Position numbers and translations under genes: made by a program | The notes under the pieces: model-generated | Seen by the model: only the letters and a program-made list of their open reading frames with translations | What the model was told of the DNA's origin: nothing | The model's database searches: none | Shown here: positions 11,439 through 23,147 of the stretch, piece after piece | Position numbering within the stretch: the first letter of the stretch is position 1 | Layout of the letters: the number at the start of each line of letters is the position of its first letter | NCBI GenBank assembly: GCA_964019155.1 | Contig: OZ025242.1 | Span: 8,739,321 to 8,803,320, forward strand | Direction of reading: 5' to 3' | DNA: 64,000 bases | Source: Osedax fenrisi | Lineage: Eukaryota > Annelida > Polychaeta > Sabellida > Siboglinidae

Positions 11439-11565
11439 CACACCAGAAGTATAACGATGGCGGCATTTCGCTCCACTATGTGCGCCTTCATCGCGAATAT
11501 AATGCCGAAGAAACGGTCACACGCTATGATCGTCAAGGTCAAGATACTGGACACGAGGGCCATAA
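11439..11565 (-). CDS. Class A GPCR, internal exon (TM3, DRF motif, start of TM4)
   Basis: A 127-base minus-strand exon encoding 41 complete codons plus split codons at both ends. It shows the end of TM3 (ALVSSILTLTIIA), the signature C-D-R-F at the cytoplasmic end of TM3 (the D-R-Y position; here F replaces Y), intracellular loop 2 (FFGIIFAMKAHIVERN) and the start of TM4 (AAIVILLV). The exon stops two bases into the conserved TM4 tryptophan codon, completed by the exon at 7895-8006. The acceptor is preceded by a C-rich tract (CCCACCCCTCTGCGAACAG); the donor is GTTAGT. The receptor is a seven-transmembrane membrane protein coupling extracellular, probably peptide, ligands to G proteins. TM1-TM2 exons were not recognised and should lie at higher coordinates on the minus strand. 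Confidence 0.85.
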
Positions 11566-11963
11566 CTGTTCGCAGAGGGGTGGGGGGGGGGGTTAATGCA
11601 AGGTTACGCAAGCTATATATTATTATAGGTATATATGTATAAATACTAAGTTATATTTATATATAATTATAATAATCAGATTGGTTCATCGTAATAAACG
11701 AGAATGAACCCAGGTAGATTAGACATTTTTGAACTTATAGAAATAGTTACCTGTCAGCATATATATATATACTAAGTTATATGTATGTATATATATAAAT
11801 ATACATATATATATTTACTTACTTATATTTTTATATATATATATATATATACACACTTTACTAAAATTATAATGTTAACCTCTCATTAGAATAGCTAATA
11901 TAACCCCCTCATAATGTAAGTTAAGAAAAAATTCCGTAGCAAGAAACTTTATTGATGTATTAG

Positions 11964-12060
11964 ATCACGTGATGTAGCATTGCGCATCACGTGACGTAGC
12001 ATTACGCATCACGTGACGTAGCATTACGCATCACGTGACGTAGCATTACGCATCACGTGA
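11964..12060. repeat. 22-bp tandem repeat carrying CACGTG and ACGTAG
   Basis: 4.4 copies of ATCACGTGACGTAGCATTACGC with very few differences. Each unit carries the palindrome TCACGTGA, an E-box-type site that is common across the window. Confidence 0.9.
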
Positions 12061-13570
12061 TTACTTCATTATTCACGAAACCGATACCGATACCTCACAC
12101 GAAGGGGTTACTTTCCTAATGTGGGGTTTAGTTGTTCGCGGGTTTACTACATAATCTACACCAGGCTGACCGCAAGGGTTTTAGTGGCTATCCACCCATA
12201 TTAGCGGTAACAACTACAACCCTATGGAGGCAGCGCACCCCGTAATAAAAGCTTCTCGAGTATCTATAACGTAATAAAGTGGACCTAAGATGTGGTTATT
12301 GTAGCTTGTATAGAAAGACTACAGTTATATTTACGCTATGTATCAACTGACTTTCACGTGACAAAATGTCCATGTGATCAACTGTCCATCTGACCAGCTG
12401 TCCACGTGATCAACTGTCCATCTGACCTACTTTCTATTTATATATATTACCATATTTTCTTATTTATTCTATAGAATGTATACATGTAAGGACTTAATAA
12501 GATAATAATATCAGCTTCACAACCCACTCACTATTGTACTACTGTCCCACTCTATTACGCGCGTGAGTACTGTAATGGAGATATTAGCTAACTCTACACG
12601 TGTGCATACATTGCCTATCATAGACTTGCATATATAAAGTAGTATTGTTATTATTATTGTTAAATAAAGTATAACTAAAAAGCACTAAAGGTGTATAGAA
12701 TTGGGGAAGGGTATAGTAAATATCCCGAGTCATATAGATACGATAATTATAATTAATAATCATATCCACATCGGCAAATTATTTAAATAAAGGTATTAGT
12801 AAATATATAGTATACTATACTATACCTTACACACAACTATAGTTATACTATATATATATAGTATACGTACAAGCTATAGTATTATTATATGTTATACTTA
12901 AATAATATTATATAATTGTCGCGATTAGAAATAAAGTATCGATATTTAATTTCCCTCGAGGAACCTAACACTATAGCATATACATATATATATTATTACC
13001 TTTATTTTAAAGGGTTTGCCGATGTGGGTATGATTATTATGCATACGTGGAGTAAGATAGCAGTACAAAGGCGTTACTATAGCAACGGTATGCTGTGTTG
13101 TGCTGCTATTGTGTTATCGGTACAATAGGTTGAACAATAGGTACAATACGTACAATAGGTTGAACAGTAGTCAACAACATACTTATATAACTCGCTCTTT
13201 AATCAACTATTATAATCGGCTATAACATATGTTATATTATAAGGTATAGGGATATGTAGGGATACCCTATAGGGTAAGCAAACACATATGTGTACTATAG
13301 TATACAATGTATACTGTAGTACACCATAGTATATAGTATACTAATACTATAGTATACACACGATCACAAGTCCAATAGTGTCTGTAAATATGTATAGGTG
13401 CTGCTTTATATCCGACTCAGCGTTCATTTATGAATAGATTCTTTGATTTATATACATATATACATATATAAGGTAATAATAATAACTATATTTCTCCTGT
13501 GCTTCATTTTTTTTCGCGCGAAATGCAAATTCTCCCGACACCATTAATCACACACACACATACTGCCTAT
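12061..13570. other. Intergenic, no gene seen
   Basis: Contains a group of near-repeats CACGTGATCAACTGTCCATCTGACC (about 12355-12430, listed here in part), short palindromic TATAGTATAC words and a GGTTGAACAATAGGTACAATA motif near 13100-13170. No exon could be supported. Confidence 0.5.
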
Positions 13571-13576
13571 TGTTCC

Positions 13577-13943
13577 TCCACTACCATTGCCACTACCACT
13601 GCCACTACCACCGCCACCACTGCCACTACCACCACCACTACCACTACCACTACCACTACTACTGCCACCACTGCCACTACCACTGCCACTACCACTACCA
13701 CTACTACTGCCACTGCCACTACCACTACCACTACCACTACCACTACCACTACCACTACCACCACTACTACCACTGCCACTACCACTACCACCACCACTAC
13801 CACCACCACCATTACCACCAGTACCACTACCACTACCACTACCACTACTGCCACCACTACCACCACTACTACCACCACTACCACCACTACCACTACCACC
13901 ACTACCACTACTACTACTGCCCACTACTACTGCCACCACTACC

Positions 13944-13976
<33 letters not shown>

Positions 13977-15000
13977 GCCACCACTACCACTACCACTACC
14001 ACCACTACCACTACCACCACTACCACTACCACCACTACTACCACCACCACTACCACCATTACCACTACCACTACCACCACTACCACCACTACCATCACTA
14101 CCATCACTACCTCCACTACCATCACCACTACCACCACTACCACCACTACCACCACTACCACTACCACTACCACTACCACTGCCACTACCACTACCACCAC
14201 CACTACTACCACTACCACTACCACCACTGCCACCACTACCACTGCCACTACTACTACCACTACCACTACCACCACCACTACCACCACCACCATTACCACC
14301 ACTACAACTACCACTACCACTATCACTATCACTACCACTACCACTACCACTACCACCACTACCACTACCACCACTACCACTACCACCACTACTACCACCA
14401 CCACTACCACCATTACCACTACCACTACCACCACTACCACCACTACCATCACTACCATCACTACCTCCACTACCATCACCACTACCACCACTACCACCAC
14501 TACCACCACTACCACTACCACTACCACTACCACTACCACTGCCACTACCACTACCACCACCACTACTACCACTACCACTACCACTACTGCCACCACTACC
14601 ACTGCCACTACTACTACCACTACCACTACCACCACCACTACCACCACCACCATTACCACCACTACCACTACCACTACCACTATCACTATCACTACCACTA
14701 CCACTACCACTACCACTACCACTACTACTGCCACCACTACTACTACTACTGCCCACTACTACTGTCACCACTACTACCACCACCACTACCACCATTACCA
14801 ATACCACCACCACCACTACCACCACTACCACTATCACTACTACCACCACTACCACCACTACCACTATCACTACTACCACCACTATCACCATCACTACTAC
14901 TGCCCACTTCTACTGTCCACTAGTACTGCCTACTACCACCACTACTACCACCACTACCACCACTACCACCACTACTAATACTGCCCACTACTACTGCCCA
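13577..15000. repeat. ACC/ACT triplet minisatellite, 1.4 kb
   Basis: A continuous array of CCACTA/CCACCA/CCACTG triplets with occasional ATC and CTC variants. A block near 14091 is repeated almost exactly 354 bases downstream (14445), so the array expanded by segmental duplication as well as slippage. Because stop codons are rare in the array all three forward and two reverse frames stay open for hundreds of codons (poly-Thr, poly-His/Tyr, poly-Pro/Leu, poly-Val, Gly/Ser). The array alone explains this and no protein is proposed. Confidence 0.95.
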
Positions 15001-15070
15001 CTCTATATTGTTGTAAGTGTCGCTTTGTTCTTCGCACGCGTACAGGGGACGTTACAACACGTGATCTCTC

Positions 15071-16535
15071 GTTAAGTACTTCATGATTAAGTACCTAACT
15101 CGTTAAGTACTGTATTATTAAGAATCCCACCCGTTAAGTACTCAATGATCTAATACCTAATTATTTAAGTACTTCATGGTCAATAACCTAACTCGTTAAG
15201 TACTTCATGATTAAGTACCTAACTCGTTAAGTACTGTATTATTAAGAACCCCACCCGTTAAGTACTCAATGATCTAATACCTAACTATTTAAGTACTTCA
15301 TGGTCAATTACCTAACTCGTTAAGTACTTCATGATTAAGTACCTAACTCGTTAAGTACTGTATTATTAAGAACCCCACCCGTTAAGTACTCAATGATCTA
15401 ATACCTAACTCTTTAAGTACTTCATGGTCAATAACCTAACTCGTTAAGTACTTCATGATTAAGTACCTAACTCGTTAAGTACTTTATTATTAAGAACCCC
15501 ACCCGTTAAGTACTCAATGATCTAATACCTAACTCTTTAAGTACTTCATGGTCAATAACCTAACTCGTTAAGTACTTCATGATTAAGTACCTAACTCGTT
15601 AAATACTGTATTATTAAGAACCCCACCCGTTAAGTACTCAATGATCTAATACCTAACTCTTTAAGTACTTCATGGTCAATTACCTAACTCGTTAAGTACT
15701 TCATGATTAAGTGCCTAACTCGTTAAGTACTGTATTATTAAGAACCTCACCCGTTAAGTACTCAATGATCTAATACATAACTCTTTAAGTACTTCATGGT
15801 CAATAAACTAACTCGTTAAGTACTTCATGATTAAGTACCTAACTCGTTAAGTACTGTATTATTAAGAACCCCACCCGTTAAGTACTCAATGATCTAATAC
15901 CTAACTCTTTAAGTACTTCATGGTCAATTACCTAACTCGTTAAGTACTTCATGATTAAGTACCTAACTCGTTAAGTACTTTATTATTAAGAACCCCACCC
16001 GTTAAGTACTCAATGATCTAATACCTAACTCTTTAAGTACTTCATGGTCAATAACCTAACTCGCTAAGTACTTAATGGCCAAGAACCTAACCAGTTAAGT
16101 ACTTCATGGTCAAGAACCTAACCAGTTAAGTACTTCATGGTCAAGTACCTAACTCGTTAAGTTTTTCATGGTCAAGTACCTAACCAGTTAAGTACTTCAT
16201 GGTCAAGAACCTAACCAGTTAAGTACTTCATGGTCAATTACCTAACTCGTTAAGTACTGTATTGTCAAGTAACTAACTCGTTAAGTACTTCATGATTAAG
16301 TACCTAACTATTTAAGTACTTCATGGTAAATTACCTAACTTATTATGTACTGTATTGTCAAGTACCTAACTCGTTAAGTACTTCATGGTCAATAACCTAA
16401 CCCGTTAAGTAATGCATGGTCAAGTACCCCACCCGATAAGTACTGCATGGTCAATTACCCAACCCGTAACCTATAGGTCTAGAACTATAATCCAGAAAAA
16501 GTACCCCCTTAAGTACTTACTGGGAAAGTACCACC
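15071..16535. repeat. Higher-order satellite: 31-bp monomer, 124-bp unit
   Basis: Between 15071 and 16062 eight copies of a 124-base unit occur with exact spacing (starts at 15071, 15195, 15319, 15443, 15567, 15691, 15815, 15939). Each unit consists of four 31-base monomers of the type TTAAGTACTTCATG followed by a CTAACTC end; the second monomer always carries the AACCCCACCC variant. From 16063 to about 16535 the order is lost and only single diverged monomers remain. This is the layout of an alpha-satellite-type array with a homogenised core and a degenerate edge. Confidence 0.95.
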
Positions 16536-16569
16536 TGGGAAATTACCCCTTCGTTAAAATTAACGAGAA

Positions 16570-16870
16570 AATGTTCATTAGTTATGATTCGATGATATAC
16601 CTCTACGCATTTCATCATTCTTATAAGTATATTATAAGAACATATAATAAACTAAATATTAAACATTTTTAATGAATTTATTAATAATGTTACCAATGTG
16701 CACATTGGTAAAGTTATTAATACATTTATTAAACATTTATACTATTTAGTTTAATATATAGTCTTATAATAATAAAGTAATGTAAATGGAAGTTATTGCA
16801 TGAACGTAACTTATAAGTATGATTGAATGCGTAGATTTATATTGATGAATCATAAGTTATGGATAAAGAA
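16570..16870. repeat. Large degenerate palindrome
   Basis: Centred at 16700/16701 on CCAATGTGCACATTGG. The two sides remain alignable as reverse complements for about 130-150 bases each, for example CTACGCATTTCATCATTCTT on the left and the complement of AAGTATGATTGAATGCGTAG on the right. Substitutions and small indels make it older than the perfect inverted repeat next to it. Probably a foldback element. Confidence 0.65.
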
Positions 16871-16872
16871 GC

Positions 16873-16964
16873 TTTATAGAAGCTAACGAGGTATTATAAA
16901 TCATTAGATATGATTCATTAGTTTTGAAACTAATGATTTATAATACCTCGTTAGCTTCTATAAA
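16873..16964. repeat. Perfect 35-bp inverted repeat
   Basis: Arms 16873-16907 and 16930-16964 are identical in inverted orientation (arm contains GAAGCTAACGAGGTATTATA). The 22-base spacer itself holds a small hairpin (ATTAGTTTTGAAACTAAT overlapping the arm). It abuts the larger palindrome at 16570-16870, and the two may be parts of one foldback element. Confidence 0.85.
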
Positions 16965-17309
16965 TCTTCTAGGGTTTCTGTTAACTTAATGCGTGTTATG
17001 TATTCATTACGTATAATATTCCATTGTTATTAACTCATTGTTAATACGGTTAATTAACATCTAATATATTCATATTTTGTGTTTTTAATATTTTATAATA
17101 ATTATTTTTGATTGATTTTTTATTTACACAAATAAGTTGAATAGAAAGTATTATGAATATTATATTATTTATGCAGATTAACAAGCAGACGTTACGTAAA
17201 TATACAAAGATGTAATGCTTTACAGTAGAGGACAATAATATCAGTAGCATAACTTATTATTAATATTATATATTCTCTACTGTAAATATTACGTGTTCTC
17301 TAATCGCTC

Positions 17310-17370
<61 letters not shown>

Positions 17371-17716
17371 TAATAATAATATATATAACCCATAATCTAC
17401 ATGGAATAGGTATTTATGTAACTAACGTTTTTTTACTAGTTATCCATGAATATAAATTAAATATATCATAGCAAATATAGCGGCGGCATGTCGTGTAAAA
17501 CACACACACACATATATATTAAATATATCGTGAACACGTCATGCCCACGTAAACTAACGGTTACATAACAGTCGGTTACATCACGTGATAATCATGCGTA
17601 TCGATGTTACGTCACGTGGCCTATACTATTAATATGCGGATATCGGCCGGTAGGGGTCGTACGGTAGGCGTACATCAACAAAGGCTTGGTTTTCCCGAAC
17701 CTGGCTCCATCTATAC
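16965..17716. other. AT-rich intergenic, no gene seen
   Basis: Includes a (TA)n tract at 17314-17363 and a few CACGTG palindromes near 17580-17620. Nothing else is supported. Confidence 0.5.
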
Positions 17717-17840
17717 ACACCGTACATTGTACAGTGTACAATGCATGGTGTTGTACATTGTACTAGTGTATACATACAATTGTACAGTGTACACAATGTA
17801 CAGTGTACAATATACAATGTACAGTGTACAATATACATAC
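17717..17840. repeat. Imperfect TGTACA/TACATTG repeat
   Basis: Irregular alternation of TACATTGTACAGTG and CAATATACAATG words rich in the palindrome TGTACA. Similar word sets form the large array at 56314-57168 and the small one at 59329-59468. Confidence 0.75.
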
Positions 17841-17936
17841 GCCGTATACATCACCGAATAATTGACAAGTATAATGAATATGTATAGTAATCACGATCTA
17901 AACAATAGTACATTTGTTATAAAGTAATACATTGTA

Positions 17937-17997
<61 letters not shown>

Positions 17998-19389
17998 TTG
18001 TTTGCGTCTAGCACGAACACACACACGTATGTAATGCGATGTAGTTACTGTAGTTCTGTGCGGTACGTAATGATCGGAATGTAAACAGCGCGTCACGTGA
18101 CACAACTATCTCACGTGACATGCTAGTATCACGTGATATACATATGTACGTACGCGCGCGCGCGTGTGTGTCCGCGTACGCATCGACATAGCTTGAAACA
18201 CGATCAACTATACATATACAATTAGCGACCTATTATGTATACGTATACCTACAAATATATATATATATATATAATGCACCCCCACCCTCTATTAGATCCT
18301 TCCGGTCCCATAATACATTCAATAATTATATTTAAAGATAGATCTCGGGTGGAAACCTGCGATACTATAGTATAGTGTGATTGTAGACTTATTATGTTTG
18401 TATTCTATCGGTTTATTTTATTATTTCACGTTGTATGTCGGCATTACCCACATAGTATATTTGTGAGAAATCATTTATTTAATGTTTAAATAAACATTCT
18501 TCATAATCATTTATAGATATATGCGTTTATACATATATTTCAGGTATATTTTATTACGATTTATTTATTATTTATACATTATAAATAATACAATAAATAA
18601 GCATACACCCATAAACACCTAAACTCCTTCATACATAAACACATGCGCATATATCTAAAATACACTAAACATTCATATACAAAATAAACTATTATACCCC
18701 AGCCTACAAAATATGAATAATGCCAGCTATACAAATCACTTATAAAGCGGTAATCCTGACTACAATAATACTGATATTGCATCACACACACAACATACAT
18801 CAACGCTTAGATACACGGCCTAATTAAACTATTACCAACGATTTTTCTAAGGATTGCTTCGAAAAATCTTTGCTATTACGTTCCAACAAATTGCCTTAAG
18901 TCTCGGTGGACCTACATTGTATCACTTACATCGAATACTCAGGAAAATGGAAATAGTTTGTTGAAAAGATAAAAGTATTATAAATAGAAGCACATACACT
19001 AACTAATAAATGGTACTTTACAATCAACATCCCGATACTCAGCATATCATTAATATTCAAAAAAATGACACGAACTTATTATATATATATACTATACTAT
19101 ATTATATAGTCTATATACTATTATTATATTACTATTACTATATATATATATTTATTATAACTTACTGATAAAGAAAACTAACCCTTAGTATAACTTTAAT
19201 ATTGATATAGTTTACGATATATTTCATTACAAATATATTTCATTAAGTATTTACGAAGACGCGGGGCAATGGCGGGCAACAGAACATATCCCCTCTCACA
19301 TATAACGACCTAACTAAATATGGTATCACGTATACACCATCACGTATATCATATCCCATATATCATAGTATACTCGAGCATATTGTGAG
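17841..19389. other. Intergenic, no gene seen
   Basis: Contains (TA)n followed by (TG)n at about 17937-18000, three CACGTGA palindromes at about 18095-18135, a GCGCGCG stretch near 18155 and otherwise AT-rich DNA. No exon is supported. Confidence 0.5.
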
Positions 19390-20123
19390 GTACTTAAGAT
19401 ATTTAAGATACTAAAGATACTTAAGATACTTAAGATACTTAAGATACTTAAGATACTTAAGATACTTAAGATACTTAAGATACTTAAGATACTTAAGATA
19501 CCTAAGATACTTAAGATACTTAATATACTAAAGATACTTAAGATACTTAAGATACTTAAGATACTTAAGATACTTAAGATACTTAGGATACTTAAGATAC
19601 TTAAGATACTTAAGATACTTAAGATACTTAAGATACTTAAGATACTTAGGATACTTAAGATACTTAAGATACTTAAGATTCTTAAGTTACTTAAGATACT
19701 AAAGATACTTAAGATACTAAAGATACGTATGATACTTAAGATACTTAAGATACTTAAGATACTTAAGATACTTAGGATACTTAAGATACTTAAGATACTT
19801 AAGATACTTAAGATACTTAAGATACTTAAGATACTTAGGATACTTAAGATACTTAAGATACTTAAGATTCTTAAGTTACTTAAGATACTAAAGATACTTA
19901 AGATACTAAAGATACGTATGATACTTAAGATACTTAAGATACTTAAGATACTTAAGATACTAAAGATACTTAAGATACTTAAGATACTTAAGATACTTAA
20001 GATACTTAAGATACTTAAGATACTTAAGATACTTAAGATACTTAAGATACTTAAGATACTTAAGTTACTTAAGATACTAAAGATACTTAAGATACTTAAG
20101 ATACTTAAGATACTTAAGATACT
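19390..20123. repeat. 9-bp tandem array (TTAAGATAC)n
   Basis: About 80 copies of TTAAGATAC with scattered AGGATAC, AAAGATAC, AGATTC and CGTATGATAC variants. The same variant string occurs near 19723 and 19912, 189 bases (21 units) apart, showing block duplication. Because the period is a multiple of three, one frame stays open as repeated Lys-Ile-Leu; there is no sign of selection on it as a protein. Confidence 0.95.
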
Positions 20124-22044
20124 TAGGTAATTATATCATAAACACGAGTGTGTGTCGCAGGGGAAATAAACCCTAATTAAACCCTAAATAAACCCCTAAA
20201 TAAACCCTAAATAAACCCTAATTAAACCCTAAATAAACCCCTAAATAAACCCTAAATAAACCCTAATTAAACCCTAATTAAACCCTAAATAAACCCTAAA
20301 TAAACCCTAATTAAACCCTAAATAAACCCTAAATAAACCCTAATTAAACCCTAAATAAACCCTAAATAAACCCTAATTAAACCCTAAATAAACCCTAATT
20401 AAACCCTAAATAAACCCTAAATAAACCCTAAATAAACCCTAATTAAACCCTAAATAAACCCTAAATAAACCCCTAAATAAACCCTAAATAAACCCTAATT
20501 AAACCCTAAATAAACCCTAATTAAACCCTAAATAAACCCTAAATAAACCCTAAATAAACCCTAATTAAACCCTAAATAAACCCTAAATAAACCCTAAATA
20601 ATACCATGCCTATTCATCAAATCACGTGACCGATACTTTATTTCTCGTGCTTATAACGAATACACGTGTTTCGCTGCCCCTTACTTTTAACAACTTCTTG
20701 TAGCCGAATTCATAACTGAAATGCCTATTGAACTAGAATCATACTTCAATAAGAATTACTTAATATATATACATATTTGTATTTGTTGCAATACTATTAT
20801 AAAGTAAAATTATGATAAATTTATAAATTTGACCTATATATATGTAGGTATGACCTATACTTTGATGCCGAGCAAGCTCGACCTGGTAAGGTAATGACCT
20901 ATAAGTCAAATATATATATATATATATAGAATATATTTTTGATTAGGACTTATTTAGAGTTTAATTAGAGTTTATTTAGGGTTTATTTAGGGTTTAATTA
21001 GGGTTTATTTAGGGTTTATTTAGGGTTTAATTAGGGTTTATTTAGAGTTTATTTAGGGTTTATTTAGGGTTTATTTAGGGTTTATTTAGGGTTTATTTAG
21101 GGTTTATTTAGGGTTTATTTAGGGTTTATTTAGGGTTTATTTAGGGTTTATTTAGGGTTTAATTAGGGTTTATTTAGGGTTTATTTAGGGTTTAATTAGG
21201 GTTTATTTAGGGTTTATTTAGGGTTTATTTAGGGTTTAATTAGGGTTTATTTAGGGTTTATTTAGGGTTTATTTAGGGTTTATTTAGGGTTTAATTAGGG
21301 TTTATTTAGGGTTTATTTAGGGTTTATTTAGGGTTTAATTAGGGTTTATTTAGGGTTTATTTAGGGTTTATTTAGGGTTTAATTAGGGTTTATTTAGGGG
21401 TTTATTTAGGGTTTATTTAGGGTTTAATTAGGGTTTATTTAGGGTTTATTTAGGGTTTATTTAGGGTTTAATTAGGGTTTATTTAGGGTTTATTTAGGGT
21501 TTAATTAGGGTTTATTTAGGGTTTATTTAGGGTTTATTTAGGGTTTAATTAGGGTTTATTTAGGGTTTATTTAGGGTTTATTTAGGGTTTATTTAGGGTT
21601 TAATTAGGGTTTATTTAGGGTTTATTTAGGGTTTATTTAGGGTTTAATTAGGGTTTATTTAGGGTTTAATTAGGGTTTATTTAGGGTTTATTTAGGGGTT
21701 TATTTAGGGTTTATTTAGGGTTTAATTAGGGTTTATTTAGGGTTTATTTAGGGTTTATTTAGGGTTTAATTAGGGTTTATTTAGGGTTTAATTAGGGTTT
21801 ATTTAGGGTTTATTTAGGGTTTAATTAGGGTTTATTTAGGGTTTATTTAGGGTTTAATTAGGGTTTATTTAGGGTTTATTTAGGGTTTAATTAGGGTTTA
21901 ATTAGGGTTTATTTAGGGTTTATTTAGGGGTTTATTTAGGGTTTAATTAGGGTTTATTTAGGGTTTATTTAGGGGTTTATTTAGGGTTTAATTAGGGTTT
22001 ATTTCCCCTGCGACACACACTCGTGTTTATGATATAATTACCTA
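20124..22044. mobile_element. Foldback-like element with telomere-like 11-bp subrepeats
   Basis: The ends are a perfect 44-base inverted repeat (20124-20167 and 22001-22044; includes GAGTGTGTGTCGCAGGGGAA). Inside each end runs a tandem array: (CCCTAAATAAA)/(CCCTAATTAAA) to 20605 on the left and its complement (TTTATTTAGGG)/(TTTAATTAGGG) from about 20941 on the right. The arms are about 480 and 1100 bases; the 335-base middle is unique and has no coding potential. TA flanks both ends, compatible with a TA target duplication. Long inverted repeats built of tandem subrepeats around a small middle are the hallmark of Drosophila Foldback-type elements. The units contain TTTAGGG/TTAGGG, so a link to telomeric sequence is possible. 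Confidence 0.8.
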
Positions 22045-22151
22045 TACGTATAGTATATAGTATAGTGAGTTAATACTTTATTTACATCGCTTTCATGCAT
22101 GCGATTCTCGCAATGTTATAGATTACAATACACGTAGTAACATATATATAT

Positions 22152-22155
<4 letters not shown>

Positions 22156-22198
<43 letters not shown>
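22156..22198. repeat. (TA)n microsatellite
   Basis: TA tract of about 43 bases, followed by AT-rich sequence to about 22430 with no gene. Confidence 0.85.
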
Positions 22199-22202
<4 letters not shown>

Positions 22203-22565
22203 GTATATATATATATAATATAAATATAGATTATATACAATATAGATTAGAATATATAATATGTAATACTATTGAAATGGTCTAGTTCATAATACTAGCT
22301 ATAGATAATATATAGTTTAAATATCCTATAAATATCCTTATATTATCACTGTTACATATATATGTGATATTTGTACAAATATATCTATATATAGATTATA
22401 TAAAAATCAGTATACACACATTTTTTAGCTAGTAAATACTATTCACGTAGGAAGATTAAAGATTCGTTATAAAATAACGTCGCCTACGCATGTCGTAGTT
22501 TATCTCGCCGCTTAGCGTAAGCTCTCGCGTGAGATCTCGAGAAATGCCCGGTATTATCGCTCGAT

Positions 22566-22571
<6 letters not shown>

Positions 22572-22634
<63 letters not shown>
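22572..22634. repeat. (GA)n microsatellite
   Basis: Uninterrupted GA dinucleotide tract of about 63 bases; the Ser/Leu open frame on the opposite strand is an artefact. A (TA)n tract follows at 22715-22750. Confidence 0.95.
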
Positions 22635-22635
<1 letters not shown>

Positions 22636-22710
22636 GTGCTCGGCGAGTTAATGTTACGTGATTTACATAATAAGTTGTCAATAGATTTACATCTCTCGAG
22701 GGACCCACCC

Positions 22711-22751
<41 letters not shown>

Positions 22752-22809
22752 ACGTGATACACGTGTATATATATCGAAGTGTTGTTATGTACGTATATTA
22801 TGTACAAGT

Positions 22810-23147
22810 ATAGAGCTAGAGAGAAGTAGAGTGGTAATACGCTATGCCTGACAGCGTAAACCAATGCGGAAAGCGGAAATAAAAAATCAGCCATCTCGCG
22901 GTGACCAAATATTAAAATATAATATTCTTTTGATTATAACTTTTTTATTATTAATTATATCAAAAAAGTAAAATATGAAACGTATATTACCTTTTTATCC
23001 TCTTTCCAATGGTGTTAATATTGTTATTCTAGCTACAAAATAAAAAATCAAATAAGTCAAATCCGCCATTTTGCCGTGACCAAATTAGAGTGACGCATTC
23101 CGCATGTCAGATACCTTGTTTACCGCTCTATTTCTCTCTAGCTCTAT
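22810..23147. mobile_element. MITE with about 50-bp terminal inverted repeats
   Basis: The left terminus begins ATAGAGCTAGAGAGAAGTAG and the complement of the right terminus begins ATAGAGCTAGAGAGAAATAG. Similarity continues through GGTAA and CTGACA to ATGCGGAA with small indels. The 338-base element has no coding capacity. Internally CCAT-CTCGCGGTGACCAAAT and CCATTTTGCCGTGACCAAAT form a direct repeat about 165 bases apart. The superfamily was not assigned and no clear target duplication was seen. Confidence 0.75.

Noticed and set aside
13499..15075. Open frames of 300-500 codons over the ACC/ACT array on both strands
   Set aside because: All frames are open because the triplet repeat contains almost no stop codons; products are homopolymeric and mutually overlapping.
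15071..16062. CRISPR-like array of regular repeats
   Set aside because: Units are contiguous diverged monomers without unique spacers, and the DNA is eukaryotic.
19729..20130. 133-codon Lys-Ile-Leu repeat protein
   Set aside because: Period of 9 keeps one frame open automatically; no start context, domain or conservation pattern is visible.
20160..22003. Fused telomeres (interstitial telomere scar)
   Set aside because: The units are 11 bp, not a pure 6/7-bp telomere repeat, the strand orientation is opposite to a head-to-head fusion, and a unique 44-bp terminal inverted repeat bounds the structure.
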